From Azospirillum cavernae (GTDB lineage Bacteria > Pseudomonadota > Alphaproteobacteria > Azospirillales > Azospirillaceae): a DNA stretch of 64,000 nucleotides. The notes beneath the pieces are model-generated. The model made no database searches. It had not been told where the DNA came from and was given only the letters and a program-made list of their open reading frames with translations. Made by a program: the position numbers and the translations under genes. Each line of letters starts with the position of its first letter. The stretch's first letter is position 1. Where the stretch lies: assembly GCF_003590795.1 (NCBI RefSeq), contig NZ_QYUL01000001.1, positions 1,753,001 through 1,817,000 of the forward strand, in the 5' to 3' direction. Below, piece by piece: positions 1-8,302 of this stretch.

Positions 1-2
1 GC

Positions 3-290
3 TGCCGGAACGGGCGTTGGTTTTTCGCCGTCCACCCCTATCCGGCCTCGCCCTTCACCGACGCGACCTTCCTGGAGCCGACGCGGGCGCTCGATCCGAA
101 TCCGGTCGCCTTCCCCGCCCTGCCGCCGCCCGAATCCGCGCCGCGCGCCGGAATGCTGACCGGCAACCAACGGGCGGACGCCGGGGTGTATTTCGAGATT
201 GAGGCGAATCGCGACGGCGTGGTCGGCCCCACCGCGCCCTTCGGGCGTTGGTTGCCCGAAGGAGCGCTGGCGGCGCTGCTCAACCGCTGA
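3..290 (+). CDS. C-terminal end of an unidentified protein (partial)
   Basis: The reading frame enters from the left edge and stops at 288-290, giving the last 95 residues of a protein. The segment is rich in Pro and Ala and contains GVYFEIEANRDG followed by GRWLPEGALAALL. I do not recognise a family. It converges with the Anbu protease gene, whose stop lies 37 bp away on the other strand. The frame has normal third-position GC bias, so it is probably a genuine gene end. Confidence 0.55.
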   Translation, partial: CRNGRWFFAVHPYPASPFTDATFLEPTRALDPNPVAFPALPPPESAPRAGMLTGNQRADAGVYFEIEANRDGVVGPTAPFGRWLPEGALAALLNR

Positions 291-333
291 CGCGGCTCAC
301 GCGCTGGCGGCTCACTCGCTGGCGGCTCACTCG
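287..333. repeat. Short tandem repeat between convergent gene ends
   Basis: Two perfect 15-bp copies (unit CTGGCGGCTCACTCG, 304-318 and 319-333) follow an imperfect copy at about 287-303. The array begins at the stop codon of the left gene and the second perfect copy covers the stop codon of the convergent protease gene. It probably arose by slippage. Confidence 0.7.
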
Positions 334-1082
334 CTGATTGGGTTGCGGGTGCGCAGGCTTTCAGGAACCAGGGTTTCGACCCACGGGCCATCCGGCATGC
401 GGCGGGCCAGCTCGGTCAAATTGCGGTTCCACCACTGACGCTGTTCGCCCAGATCGTCGTAATCATAGTGCGACTCGCGCCAAGTCCGCTTCTCGGCGTG
501 GTAGGACACCATGTCGATGGGGAAACCGACGTCGTTGGTGGAAAAGCGGGTGCTGTCGAACGACAGGTAGGCCAGCTTCAGCGCCGTCTGCATGTCGGTC
601 TGATAGGTCAACGCGCGATCCAGGATCGGCTTGCCATAGGCGGTGGCGCCGATCGACAGGTAGGGCGTGCGCTCGTCCACCTCGATCCAATTGCCTTCGG
701 GATAGACCAGGAACATGTAGGGTTCCCGGTCTTCCGCCAACTGCCCGCCGATGATGGCGTGCAGATTGAAGTGCAGCTTGGACGCCTCCAGCGACTCGCG
801 GTCCTCGGTGGCGACCTGACGCAGGCAGGCGGTGAAGGCCGACACCGCGTCCAGCATGGTCGAGTAGCTTTCGCCCCGACGCTTGCTCATGTCGCGGCGC
901 AGATAGGCCAGCGTCTTGTCGCGCACGCTGCGCAGACCGGAATTCATGATGAAAAAACGGTCGCCGTCGCTGCCGACCATAGTCACTTTACGGGCGGATG
1001 ACAGTTGGGAACCGCTGGTGATGCGTCCATCCGACAGACCAATCAGGCCGTCACGGGTCTTGATGCCAAGGCAATAGGTCAT
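327..1082 (-). CDS. Anbu-type proteasome-like peptidase (ancestral beta subunit)
   Basis: This 251-aa protein begins MTYCLGIKTRDGLIGLSDGRIT, the pattern of N-terminal-nucleophile proteasome/HslV subunits in which Thr2 becomes the nucleophile after removal of Met1. Later blocks (FNLHAIIGGQ, YLSIGATAYGKPILDRAL, TNDVGFPIDMV) match the bacterial Anbu/COG3484 family, and the length fits. The start at 1082 is chosen because only Met-Thr there gives the required N-terminal Thr; the frame opens ten codons upstream. Anbu is usually found beside ATP-grasp, alpha-E and transglutaminase genes, but none is visible here. Its substrate is not known from the sequence. Confidence 0.88.
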   Translation of the reverse strand: MTYCLGIKTRDGLIGLSDGRITSGSQLSSARKVTMVGSDGDRFFIMNSGLRSVRDKTLAYLRRDMSKRRGESYSTMLDAVSAFTACLRQVATEDRESLEASKLHFNLHAIIGGQLAEDREPYMFLVYPEGNWIEVDERTPYLSIGATAYGKPILDRALTYQTDMQTALKLAYLSFDSTRFSTNDVGFPIDMVSYHAEKRTWRESHYDYDDLGEQRQWWNRNLTELARRMPDGPWVETLVPESLRTRNPISE

Positions 1083-1539
1083 GCTTGAAACGTCCTGTCT
1101 GGGCGGCCCCACGAAATTGATAGGACAAAGGTCCGATGCGACGCTTCGACACGCTGCTTCTTACTTTTGTCTGAAGCGCGCGGCACGCGGCTTCACGCTA
1201 CACTTGTCGCACATCCGGTAAAGCCTTGGTTAAGGAATAACGGCAGGGGTGGTCGGCGGCGCTGTCGGGATCATGCCAAACACGAAGGTCAGAAAATGAC
1301 GCGCCGCACAAAACCGCCTGTTGACTCCCAACCCGCGCACGCATAGTTTCCTTATATTGCAGTGCAGCATTTGGCCGGACGCTCAAGCGGGCGTCGGGTC
1401 TGGACCCGCAACGTAACATCGTCACGGAAACCGCTGTCGGCAGGCTTCGCGCCCCGCAAACCTTGCGGCCGGAGCCAAACATTCGCCCGGCAAACCTTGC
1501 ACGGGCGGGACCGGCATCAGCCAGGAAGGAACGCGCGTT
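1083..1539. other. Intergenic region between divergent Anbu and phasin genes
   Basis: No gene is seen in these 457 bp. The right half holds the promoter and TGC-rich operator of the first phasin gene. The left part should hold the promoter for the protease gene, but I could not pick one out. Confidence 0.6.
1321..1370 (+). promoter_or_regulatory. Phasin-1 promoter and TGC-rich operator
   Basis: TTGACT (1321-1326) and TAGTTT (1344-1349) are spaced 17 bp, a plausible sigma-70 pair. The motif TTGCAGTGCAGCAT (1357-1370) follows the -10 by 7 bp. The second phasin gene has almost the same motif at the same place. TGC-rich sites downstream of phasin promoters are bound by the PHB repressor PhaR in related bacteria; assignment to PhaR is an inference. 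Confidence 0.6.
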
Positions 1540-2052
1540 ATGACCAAGTTCACCCCGAAGTCGCTCGAAATCGTCACCACCCAGGCCAAGGAACAGTATG
1601 AAGGTCTGGTGAAGGCTGGTCAGGAGCAATCCATCAAGCAGTTCGAGCAGACCGCTTCGGTCGCCAAGGAGCAGTTCGAGAAGACCACCGCCCAGCTTCT
1701 GAAGGGCTATGAAGACCTCCAGGCCACCAGCAAGGCCAATGTCGAGGCGCTGGTCGAGAGCAGCACCATCGCCGCCAAGGGCGCCGAGGATCTGAGCCGC
1801 GAGGTCGTCGCCTTCAGCCAGTCGGTGCTCGACAAGACGATCACCACCGGCAAGGCCCTGCTGACCGCCAAGAGCTTGCAGGAAGTCGTCGAGTTGCAGA
1901 ACAGCTTCCTGAAGTCCAGCTTCGACGCCTTCGTCGCCGAAGCCACCCGCATTCAGGAACTGTCCGTGAAGGTCACGAACGACGCTCTGGCCCCCCTGAG
2001 CACCCGCGTGAGCGCCACCGTCGAAACCTTGAAGAAGCCGCTCGCCGCCTAA
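1540..2052 (+). CDS. Phasin family protein (polyhydroxyalkanoate granule coat)
   Basis: This 170-aa, alpha-helical, Lys/Glu/Ala-rich protein has the phasin_2 layout: amphipathic repeats such as KEQYEGLVKAGQEQSIKQFEQ and a conserved core FLKSSFDAFVAEATRIQELSVKVTNDALAPL. Phasins coat PHB granules and limit their size. GGAAGG precedes the ATG. A paralogue lies 320 bp downstream with its own promoter and terminator, and the two share the FDAFVAE(A/S) and LAPLS blocks. The TGC-rich site in the leader suggests control by granule-sensing PhaR (inference). Confidence 0.92.
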   Translation: MTKFTPKSLEIVTTQAKEQYEGLVKAGQEQSIKQFEQTASVAKEQFEKTTAQLLKGYEDLQATSKANVEALVESSTIAAKGAEDLSREVVAFSQSVLDKTITTGKALLTAKSLQEVVELQNSFLKSSFDAFVAEATRIQELSVKVTNDALAPLSTRVSATVETLKKPLAA

Positions 2053-2093
2053 CGTCCTGGCAGACCATCGGCAGCCGATGAGCGGCCGAACGC

Positions 2094-2134
2094 ACGGCCC
2101 GGCAACCCCAGAGGTTGCCGGGCCGTGTTTGTTT
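2094..2134 (+). terminator. Rho-independent terminator of phasin-1
   Basis: A perfect 14-bp stem (2094-2107 with 2113-2126) closes a 5-nt loop and is followed by GTTTGTTTG. It ends phasin-1 transcription before the phasin-2 promoter. Confidence 0.85.
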
Positions 2135-2208
2135 GAGCCGCAGCTTTTGCGTGTTTTCAAGCGCTTGGTTTGCGTCTTATGATTTTTGTGCGGCGCACAA
2201 AATTCTCT

Positions 2209-2260
2209 TTGACAGCCCCGGCTTTTCCCCGTATACCAAGATCATGTTGCGGTGCAGCAT
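2209..2260 (+). promoter_or_regulatory. Phasin-2 promoter and TGC-rich operator
   Basis: TTGACA (2209-2214) and TATACC (2232-2237) are spaced exactly 17 bp. TTGCGGTGCAGCAT (2247-2260) lies 9 bp after the -10, overlapping the expected transcript start. It differs by one base from the site at phasin-1. Both promoters are also preceded by GCACAAAA, which suggests that gene and promoter were duplicated together. Confidence 0.7.
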
Positions 2261-2371
2261 AACTCGGGCGCCTGCCCTGCCGGGGTCCGGGGAACTCAAA
2301 CCACATCGCGCCGATTGCCGCTGTCGCGGGATCGCACGGTTGCCCCATCCGAGGGCAGAAGGAGCATAATC

Positions 2372-2848
2372 ATGTCCGATAAGTTCGCCGCCGCCAGCAA
2401 GTCCATCGAAGACGCCGTTTCCACCGCCAAGCAGAACCTCGAAGGCCTGGTCAAGGCCCAGCAGGAGCAGGTGGAGAAGGCCTCGGCCAAGATTCTCAAG
2501 AGCTACGACGATCTGTCGAGCCTGACCAAGGGCAACGTCGACGCCGTCGTCAAGTCCTCGACCATCGTCGCCAAGGGCGCCGAAGAGGCTGGCAAGCAGG
2601 TCGCCGCCTTCACCCAGTCCTCGCTGGAAAAGGGCGTGTCGAACGGCAAGGCCCTGCTGGCCGTCAAGACCATCCAGGAACTGATCGCGTTGCAGAACGC
2701 CTACGCCAAGGCCAGCTTCGACGCCTTCGTCGCCGAAAGCGCCAAGCTTCAGGAACTGTCGGTCAAGATCGCCAACGAGGCGCTGGCCCCCCTGAGCGAG
2801 CGCGTCAACCTGACGGTCGAAACGCTGGGCAAGCCCGCCGCCGTCTGA
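2372..2848 (+). CDS. Phasin family protein, second copy
   Basis: This 158-aa phasin is a paralogue of the upstream gene, with the same core KASFDAFVAESAKLQELSVK followed by LAPLSERVNLTVETL. The ATG at 2372 is preceded by AGAAGGAG at 2357-2364; the frame is open upstream, but no other start has such a site. It is predicted to be a granule-associated structural protein without enzymatic activity. Its promoter is closer to consensus than that of phasin-1, so it may be the more strongly expressed copy (inference). Confidence 0.92.
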   Translation: MSDKFAAASKSIEDAVSTAKQNLEGLVKAQQEQVEKASAKILKSYDDLSSLTKGNVDAVVKSSTIVAKGAEEAGKQVAAFTQSSLEKGVSNGKALLAVKTIQELIALQNAYAKASFDAFVAESAKLQELSVKIANEALAPLSERVNLTVETLGKPAAV

Positions 2849-2870
2849 TCGACGTCGCCAATCGCTTGTA

Positions 2871-2908
2871 AAAAAGCGCCCCGCCTTCCACAAGGCGGGG
2901 CGCTTTTT
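2871..2908 (+). terminator. Terminator after phasin-2
   Basis: A 17-bp stem (2871-2887 with 2892-2908) has a 4-nt loop. It starts with an A-run and ends with a T-run, so it can act in both directions, also stopping transcripts of the convergent gene ending at 2940. Confidence 0.9.
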
Positions 2909-2939
2909 TCATGGCCCGCGCCTGTTCTGTCGCGCGCCG

Positions 2940-4106
2940 TCACCCACGATACAAATGCGGCGTCATCGCGGAATCCGGGCCGACGCGCGGATCGGTCGAT
3001 TCCCGCACCGCCATGCCCAGGCATTTGTCGGCGACGATCCAGGCGTGCAGCACCGCGTGAACGTCGTCGCTCTGAAAGCCCGGCGGGGTTTCCAGCCATA
3101 CGGCGCCCTGCGCGTCCACATCCGGGCCGTCGTCCAGAAGCACCGCGCCGCGCTCGTAGAGCCGTTGCGGCGCCGAATCCAGCCCGCGCAGCGCCCGCGC
3201 CGTCACCGCCTCGCACGGCCCCAGCACGCTGGCGTCCAGCGCCGCCCGGCACAGGTTGGGATGGCGCGGGTAAAGGTGCGAGAGCACCGCCAGCAGCCCA
3301 TGGTTCGACCACAGCCAGCACCACAGCGGCGACAGCACGCTCATGCCGCCAACCCGCAGCCGTTGCAGAAAGGCGTCCTCGGCCAGCCCATCCCAGGGAA
3401 AAAGCTTGCCCAGCCACGCCATCGCCTGCCCCTCGTCGTCGAGGAAGCGGCGACCGTCCCAGCCGATGCTGTGCAGCGGCAACAGGCGGGTGTCCAGACC
3501 AGCTTCCGCCGCCGTCGCCGCCAGATAGACCAATTCGCCCTCGCGCGCCGGATCGGGGGTGGCGCAGGTCAGGTGAACCCGCCCCCGCCCCGGCAAGCCG
3601 GTCGCCAACTCTTCCCACCGCTCGACCAACGCCTCGTGCAGACCGTTGAACTGGCTGGCGTCGGGGGCCATCGCTTCGCGCCAGTTGCGCTGAACGATGG
3701 ACGCGGCGAACAGCCCCTCGCTGGTGTCGTAGTTGCAGGCCAGCAGCTTCACGCTGTCCCGCCCGTCATAGGCCAGCGTCAGACGCCCGACCAATCCCCC
3801 CGCCCGCTCGTTGACACGGCCCCCCGCCCAATAGTCGACCCAGGAGGCTTCCACCATCCGCGCCGCCTCGCCACGGATGCCCAGCGGTCCGAACAGCTTG
3901 TTCTCGATGACGTAGCGGACGGCGGCGCCGATCATGGTGTGGAGTTCGTCCGTCACGCTTTCGATCAGGTCGATTTGCGAGGCGCTGAACTCATACCCGA
4001 CATCCTCGCGCCACCCGGCGCCGGCGGACATGGCGCGGACGCCGTAGGGGTATTTGCGAAGGCCGGGGCGCCAATCGGCGCGCGGTTTCAAAGGAACGCG
4101 ACGCAT
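2940..4106 (-). CDS. Glutathionylspermidine synthase-like preATP-grasp protein
   Basis: The 388-aa product begins MRRVPLKPRADW and contains FSASQIDLIESVTDELHTM, CNYDTSEGLFAASIVQRNW, DRRFLDDEG-like and WLETPPGFQSDD blocks characteristic of the GSP_synth family (preATP-grasp). In E. coli the enzyme joins spermidine to glutathione, but most stand-alone bacterial homologues have unknown ligands. The start at 4106 is preferred over an in-frame Met 12 codons upstream, because homologues begin with RRxxxxPR and the extra residues look like leader sequence. Convergent with the phasin gene; the shared terminator lies between them. Confidence 0.8.
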   Translation of the reverse strand: MRRVPLKPRADWRPGLRKYPYGVRAMSAGAGWREDVGYEFSASQIDLIESVTDELHTMIGAAVRYVIENKLFGPLGIRGEAARMVEASWVDYWAGGRVNERAGGLVGRLTLAYDGRDSVKLLACNYDTSEGLFAASIVQRNWREAMAPDASQFNGLHEALVERWEELATGLPGRGRVHLTCATPDPAREGELVYLAATAAEAGLDTRLLPLHSIGWDGRRFLDDEGQAMAWLGKLFPWDGLAEDAFLQRLRVGGMSVLSPLWCWLWSNHGLLAVLSHLYPRHPNLCRAALDASVLGPCEAVTARALRGLDSAPQRLYERGAVLLDDGPDVDAQGAVWLETPPGFQSDDVHAVLHAWIVADKCLGMAVRESTDPRVGPDSAMTPHLYRG

Positions 4107-4488
4107 GGTGGAACCGGGTCCGTCCGTATCAGGAAAGCGCAAGCGCGCGGAGCGCGACGGGCAACGGGTTGGGCGACGGGCAACGGGTTGGGCGACGGGC
4201 TGGTCAAGGATCCTCTCCGAACGGCTCCGATCAGCGGCGCGCGGACGTGCCGACGTCCATCAGCCGAACACGCGCCTTGCGTCGGCCTGTGTAGCGCGCG
4301 ACGGCGCGGCGCGCCACAACGGATCACGGCTGACGTTGGGTCAACCCGACAAAAAATTTGAGGAGATTGGGAAGGACACAGCGCGGGGGTCCGGCGTTGC
4401 CGGACACACCCTGCACGGTGATCGTCTTGAAGATGTCTGAAGTCTTTTTCAAGACCTCCGACGTCCCGTCCAGGCTGACGGGAAGAAA
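4107..4488. other. Intergenic region upstream of the GSP-synthase-like gene
   Basis: No convincing gene is present. The stretch contains a 19-bp tandem repeat at 4156-4203, an inverted repeat GTCCGGC-GTT-GCCGGAC at 4389-4405, and a hairpin (4464-4470 with 4477-4483) just after the tRNA-Ala 3' end on the minus strand. Confidence 0.5.
4156..4203. repeat. 19-bp tandem repeat
   Basis: Two exact copies of GACGGGCAACGGGTTGGGC (4156-4174, 4175-4193) are followed by a partial third. They lie about 50 bp upstream of the GSP-synthase-like start. No function is evident. Confidence 0.8.
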
Positions 4489-4564
4489 TGGTGGAGCCGA
4501 GGGGGATCGAACCCCTGACCTCCGCAATGCCATTGCGGCGCTCTCCCAGCTGAGCTACGGCCCC
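4489..4564 (-). tRNA. tRNA-Ala(GGC)
   Basis: On the minus strand a 7-bp acceptor stem (GGGGCCG / CGGCTCC), D arm, T-loop GTTCGATC and encoded CCA are all visible. The anticodon loop ATGGCAT between CCGCA and TGCGG gives anticodon GGC. It lies 3 bp after tRNA-Leu, so both probably come from one transcript. Confidence 0.95.
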
Positions 4565-4567
4565 ATT

Positions 4568-4654
4568 TGGTGCGCTCGAAGGGAGTCGAACCCCCACGAC
4601 CTTTCGATCACTAGGACCTGAACCTAGCGCGTCTACCAGTTCCGCCACGAGCGC
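4568..4654 (-). tRNA. tRNA-Leu(CAG)
   Basis: This 87-nt class II tRNA has acceptor stem GCGCTCG/CGAGCGC, a long variable arm and an encoded CCA. The anticodon loop TTCAGGT between CTAGG and CCTAG gives CAG. Confidence 0.95.
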
Positions 4655-4766
4655 GTCCCGCGTTACTTGGGGTCACGCGGGGCGCTCTATGTACCCAGCC
4701 ACGCCGTTTGGCTCAAGAGAAAAATGACGTCGTGTGAAAGATTTTTTGAGAGGGCCGCTTGGAGGG

Positions 4767-4798
4767 GGGCGGCGGGACGCCCGGCGCGCCCGCCGCCC
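4767..4798 (-). terminator. GC-rich hairpin after the methyltransferase gene
   Basis: GGGCGGCGGG (4767-4776) pairs with CCCGCCGCCC (4789-4798), immediately past the stop of the minus-strand methyltransferase gene. There is no clear U-tract, so its role in termination is uncertain. Confidence 0.45.
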
Positions 4799-4802
4799 AG
4801 CC

Positions 4803-5735
4803 TCATTCCGCCGGTTTGATCGCGTAGAAGCGGAAGACCCGCATGCCAGCCTCGATGGCGGCGACCCGGCGGACCCACATCTCGACCTCTTCCATCACCG
4901 CCATCTTGGTGCTGGCGTCCATCTGATGCTTTTCCAGATGCTCCACCAAGCCCTGAATGGCGCTCAGGATCAGATGGCGATGGGTGTCGGAAATGTCTTC
5001 GGAAATGCGCAGGTCCAGGTTCCGTTGGGCGAAGGCGTTCGCCATCTGGTCCTTGTTCCACAGATGCGGCTGCATCGGCTCCTTGTCGCACCAGTTCTGA
5101 ATCGCCTTGGCCCCGATCTTGTCGGGTTCGGCGATGTAGTCGGTCATGAGCAGATGGCCGCGCGGCTTCAGGACGATTTCCATCCCGTCGAACATCTGGT
5201 CCTTGTCGCGAACGGCGAACAAACCTTCCTTGTAGACGATGGCGTCCACCCGTTTGGGGTAGCCGAAATGCTCCGGGTTGAAGGTTTCAATCGGCGCCTT
5301 CTTCTCCAGCCCCATTTTGAAGGAGCGGACCATGCCTTCCTTCGCCAACAGCTCCGACGCCTCCAGCCCCGTGACCCAGCAGCCGAACTTGCCCGCCATG
5401 GTGCGGCTGGTGCCGCCCAGACCGGCGGCCAAATCCAGCACGCTCATCGCCGGATTCAGCCCCAGCGGCTTGACCAGATAGGGGATGTGCTCCGCGCCGC
5501 CCGGCGTGTTGAAGCCCTCACCCCACAGCTTTTCCGCCACCTCGATCCGGGTCGCCGTCCACAGGGGCTTGCCCCAGCGGTTGATGCCCGGCCCTTGCGC
5601 CTCGGTCGGCGGCGGCGGCGGCGGGGCTTCCGCCTTTTTGCCCTTCATACCGGACAGGTCGTAGCCTTCCCACCACGCGTAGAGGCGAGTTTTCAGATTC
5701 GGCCCATGTCCGCCGTTGTCGTCCTTGTCCGTCAT
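4803..5735 (-). CDS. Class I SAM-dependent methyltransferase, substrate unknown
   Basis: The 310-aa protein has the SAM-binding motif I VLDLAAGLGGTSR at about residues 99-111, then GLEASELLA (motif II region) and the post-I acidic segment. A Pro-rich stretch at residues 38-43 separates an N-terminal tail (RLYAWWEGYDL) from the catalytic domain. The order resembles UbiE/phosphoethanolamine-methyltransferase-type enzymes, but no substrate-specific motif is recognised. It is encoded alone, 195 bp downstream of mepA on the same strand. Confidence 0.75.
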   Translation of the reverse strand: MTDKDDNGGHGPNLKTRLYAWWEGYDLSGMKGKKAEAPPPPPPTEAQGPGINRWGKPLWTATRIEVAEKLWGEGFNTPGGAEHIPYLVKPLGLNPAMSVLDLAAGLGGTSRTMAGKFGCWVTGLEASELLAKEGMVRSFKMGLEKKAPIETFNPEHFGYPKRVDAIVYKEGLFAVRDKDQMFDGMEIVLKPRGHLLMTDYIAEPDKIGAKAIQNWCDKEPMQPHLWNKDQMANAFAQRNLDLRISEDISDTHRHLILSAIQGLVEHLEKHQMDASTKMAVMEEVEMWVRRVAAIEAGMRVFRFYAIKPAE

Positions 5736-5930
5736 CGCCGCCGCTCACCCCTTTGGCCGATCAACCCCGCAACCACAACCAACGCCCCCGCATCGGCTGC
5801 ACACGCTGGAACAAACATGCGACGGATGACGCTCATTTTCGCTCACCCTCCGCAAAAACCCTTAAGAAGACAGGTTAATCAGACATTAACATCGCGCAAG
5901 AGGAAAGTGACCGCTCCCGCGCTCCCGCCA

Positions 5931-6893
5931 TCATTCGGACGGGCTTGCCCCAGGCTTGGACGCTTTATCGACGGCCAGCGCCGCCATCCGCGTTCCTCCG
6001 GCCCGCAGCACCGGCTCACAGGCGGCGGGCACGTTGGCGACGCGCGGCGGCGGGCGCGTGGTCGGCGCGGGCATGGATGGCCGCTCCACCACCGGAACCG
6101 GACGGTTGAGCCAGGACTCCAACTCCTCGCCGCAGCCGTCGCCCTCGGGTTGGGCAGCCTGATCCTCGCATTGCGGGCTGCCGGGCGGGCAGCTCAGCCG
6201 GATGTGCATGTGGCCGTCATGACCGAACCAGGGGCGCAGCTTGCCCAGAAAGCGGCTGTCGTCCCAGGAGCGCGCGCACATCGCCTGTTTGATCGCCGGG
6301 TTGACGAAGATGCGGACGACGCGCGGGTCGCTGGCGGCGATCTGGATCAAGCGGGCCTGACGCTCCGACCAGCCTTCGCTCACCCGCATGCGGTCGTGAT
6401 CGACGAACTTGACCTCCTCCAGATTTTCACGCCCGCCCCGTCCCATCGGCGGCAGGTCGAGCCGCAGCCAGACGTCGGCGTCCAGCCCGATCTGGTGGCT
6501 GGCGTGGCCCATCGGCATGGGTCCGCCGCGCGCCTGCCCCATGTCGCCGATCAACGCCGTGCCCAGCCCGGCGGCGGCGACCTTGCGCCCGAATTCTTTC
6601 AGGGTTTCGACCAGTTGCGGATGACCGAAATTGCGCTGGCGCGACAGGCGGATCACCTGATAGCCGGTCCCCTCCCCGGCCAAGGGCTGCGCCCCGGCGA
6701 TGCACCCCGCCGCGTAGCCGCCAATCGAGCGGGCTGGCCCCAGCGACGGGCCGGACACCCCCGCCCAGGCGACGCTGGAGGCGTAGGCGGGCAACTTGCG
6801 CGGCGTCTTCTTGCGTGTTTTGGCGTCGGCGTCACCCGCCAGCGCGGCAAGCATCCCGACGCACGCGACCAGACCCACCGCAAGACGCAGCAT
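5931..6893 (-). CDS. mepA: Penicillin-insensitive murein endopeptidase (M74)
   Basis: The 320-aa precursor starts with a signal peptide (MLRLAVGLVACVGMLAALAG, cleaved near ADA-K) and belongs to the MepA/LAS metallopeptidases. Zinc-site motifs are visible: GHASHQIGLDADVW (His130, Asp138) and WFGHDGHMHIRLSCP. MepA cuts D-Ala-meso-DAP cross-links in periplasmic peptidoglycan. The start at 6893 gives a proper signal peptide; an upstream in-frame Met would bury it. Confidence 0.9.
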   Translation of the reverse strand: MLRLAVGLVACVGMLAALAGDADAKTRKKTPRKLPAYASSVAWAGVSGPSLGPARSIGGYAAGCIAGAQPLAGEGTGYQVIRLSRQRNFGHPQLVETLKEFGRKVAAAGLGTALIGDMGQARGGPMPMGHASHQIGLDADVWLRLDLPPMGRGGRENLEEVKFVDHDRMRVSEGWSERQARLIQIAASDPRVVRIFVNPAIKQAMCARSWDDSRFLGKLRPWFGHDGHMHIRLSCPPGSPQCEDQAAQPEGDGCGEELESWLNRPVPVVERPSMPAPTTRPPPRVANVPAACEPVLRAGGTRMAALAVDKASKPGASPSE

Positions 6894-7010
6894 GACGCCC
6901 CCATTCCACAGCTCTGGACGGACGCTATAACACACTGACCGTTAAGGAATGATGGAAAGGTAAGACCAGTTCGCGACGCAAACCCCGCTCGCCTCAATCC
7001 CCCGCCCGCC

Positions 7011-8144
7011 TCAATCCAGCGTCTGACGATAGCGCTTCAACGCCACGACCGTGACCACCAGCAGAAAGGCCAGCAGCGGCGCCAACTCCCCCACAATGTC
7101 GGCGAAGCCGTTGCCCTTCAGCAGGATGCCGCGCACGATCCGCAAAAAATGGGTCAGCGGCAGAATCTCCCCCACCGCCTGCGCCCAGCCCGGCATCCCC
7201 CGGAAGGGGAACATGAAGCCCGACAGCAGCATCGACGGCAGGAAAAAGAAAAACGACATCTGCATCGCCTGCAACTGGTTCTTGGCCAGCGTCGAAAAGG
7301 TGAAGCCAACCGCCAGATTGGCGGCGATGAACACCACCAGCACCGCCGACAGCAACAGCAGACTGCCGACGATGGGAACCCCGAACAGCAGACGCGCCGC
7401 GCCGACGATCAACAGCACCTGGACATAGCCGACGCCGATGAAGGGCACGATCTTGCCCAGCATCACCTCGAACGGGCGCACCGGCATGGCCAGCAGATTT
7501 TCCATGGTGCCGCGCTCCCGCTCGCGGGTCACGGCCAGGGCGGTCATCATCACCATGGTCATGGTCAGCACCACCCCCATCAGGCCGGGCACCACGTTGT
7601 ATTGGGTGATGCCCTCCGGGTTGTAGCGGCGGTGGACGCGCAGTTCGATCGGATCGGGCGTTGACCGCAGCGCCGCCAGCGGCCCAACCAGATCGGGATC
7701 CAGCGCCTGCCGGGCGATCACCGACAGGGCCGACAACGCGTTGCTGGTCGCCGCCGGGTCGGTCGCGTCGGCCTCCACCAGCAGGACCGGGCGTTCGCCC
7801 CGTTGCAGGTCGCGGGAAAAACCGGCGGGAATGGTGATGGCGAATTGCACCTGTCCGGTCGCCAACAACCTGTCCAACTCAGCCTCGCCCGACACCGCGC
7901 GCCCAATGTCGAAATAGCCGGAGTTGCCAAGCGCGGCCACCAGCGACCGGGCGAAGGGGCTGACGTCGGCGGTCAGCACGGCGGTTGGCAAGCGTTTCGG
8001 ATCGGCGTTGATGGCGAAGCCGAACAGGATCAATTGCAGGATCGGCACCCCGACCATCATGGCGAAGGTCAGCCGATCCCGCCGCATCTGGATCAACTCT
8101 TTCACCATCACCGCGAGCAAACGGCTGAAGGACAAACCACCCAT
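7011..8144 (-). CDS. ABC-2 type exporter permease (YbhS/YhhJ-like)
   Basis: A 377-aa inner-membrane protein. It has an N-terminal cytoplasmic helix (RLLAVMVKELIQMRRDRLTF), a first membrane segment, a periplasmic domain of about 150 residues, and five further membrane segments near the C terminus including the YNVVPGLMGVVLTMTMVMMTALAVTRERERGT-type region. This is the YbhS/YbhR topology. It should pair with the ATPase at 8743-9687 and the HlyD-type adaptor. The start at 8144 is chosen by homology; the frame is open further upstream. A plus-strand gene at 8303-8671 lies between it and the ATPase, so it probably has its own promoter. Confidence 0.85.
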   Translation of the reverse strand: MGGLSFSRLLAVMVKELIQMRRDRLTFAMMVGVPILQLILFGFAINADPKRLPTAVLTADVSPFARSLVAALGNSGYFDIGRAVSGEAELDRLLATGQVQFAITIPAGFSRDLQRGERPVLLVEADATDPAATSNALSALSVIARQALDPDLVGPLAALRSTPDPIELRVHRRYNPEGITQYNVVPGLMGVVLTMTMVMMTALAVTRERERGTMENLLAMPVRPFEVMLGKIVPFIGVGYVQVLLIVGAARLLFGVPIVGSLLLLSAVLVVFIAANLAVGFTFSTLAKNQLQAMQMSFFFFLPSMLLSGFMFPFRGMPGWAQAVGEILPLTHFLRIVRGILLKGNGFADIVGELAPLLAFLLVVTVVALKRYRQTLD

Positions 8145-8302
8145 CACGCCTGCCTCGCCGCCCGGTTGCGGCTGTATTTCAGAACAGAAAGATTGCAACC
8201 GATTGACGCAGCAATATTTTTTATCGAACCACCCCTTGACAACAAGAGAGTTCTTATGAAGAAAGTAGTGTGGACATTTACTCTTATCCTTGGAGATACG
8301 TC

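Noticed and set aside
2955..4361. 468-aa plus-strand open frame
   Set aside because: It is antisense to the GSP-synthase-like gene and has the Arg/His/Gln/Pro-rich composition typical of GC-rich shadow frames.
4734..6938. 734-aa plus-strand open frame
   Set aside because: It spans two well-supported minus-strand genes and the gap between them; composition is that of a shadow frame.
8236..8260. TTGACA...TATGAA promoter for the small secreted protein
   Set aside because: The spacing is only 13 bp, too short for a sigma-70 promoter; another -10 was not convincing.
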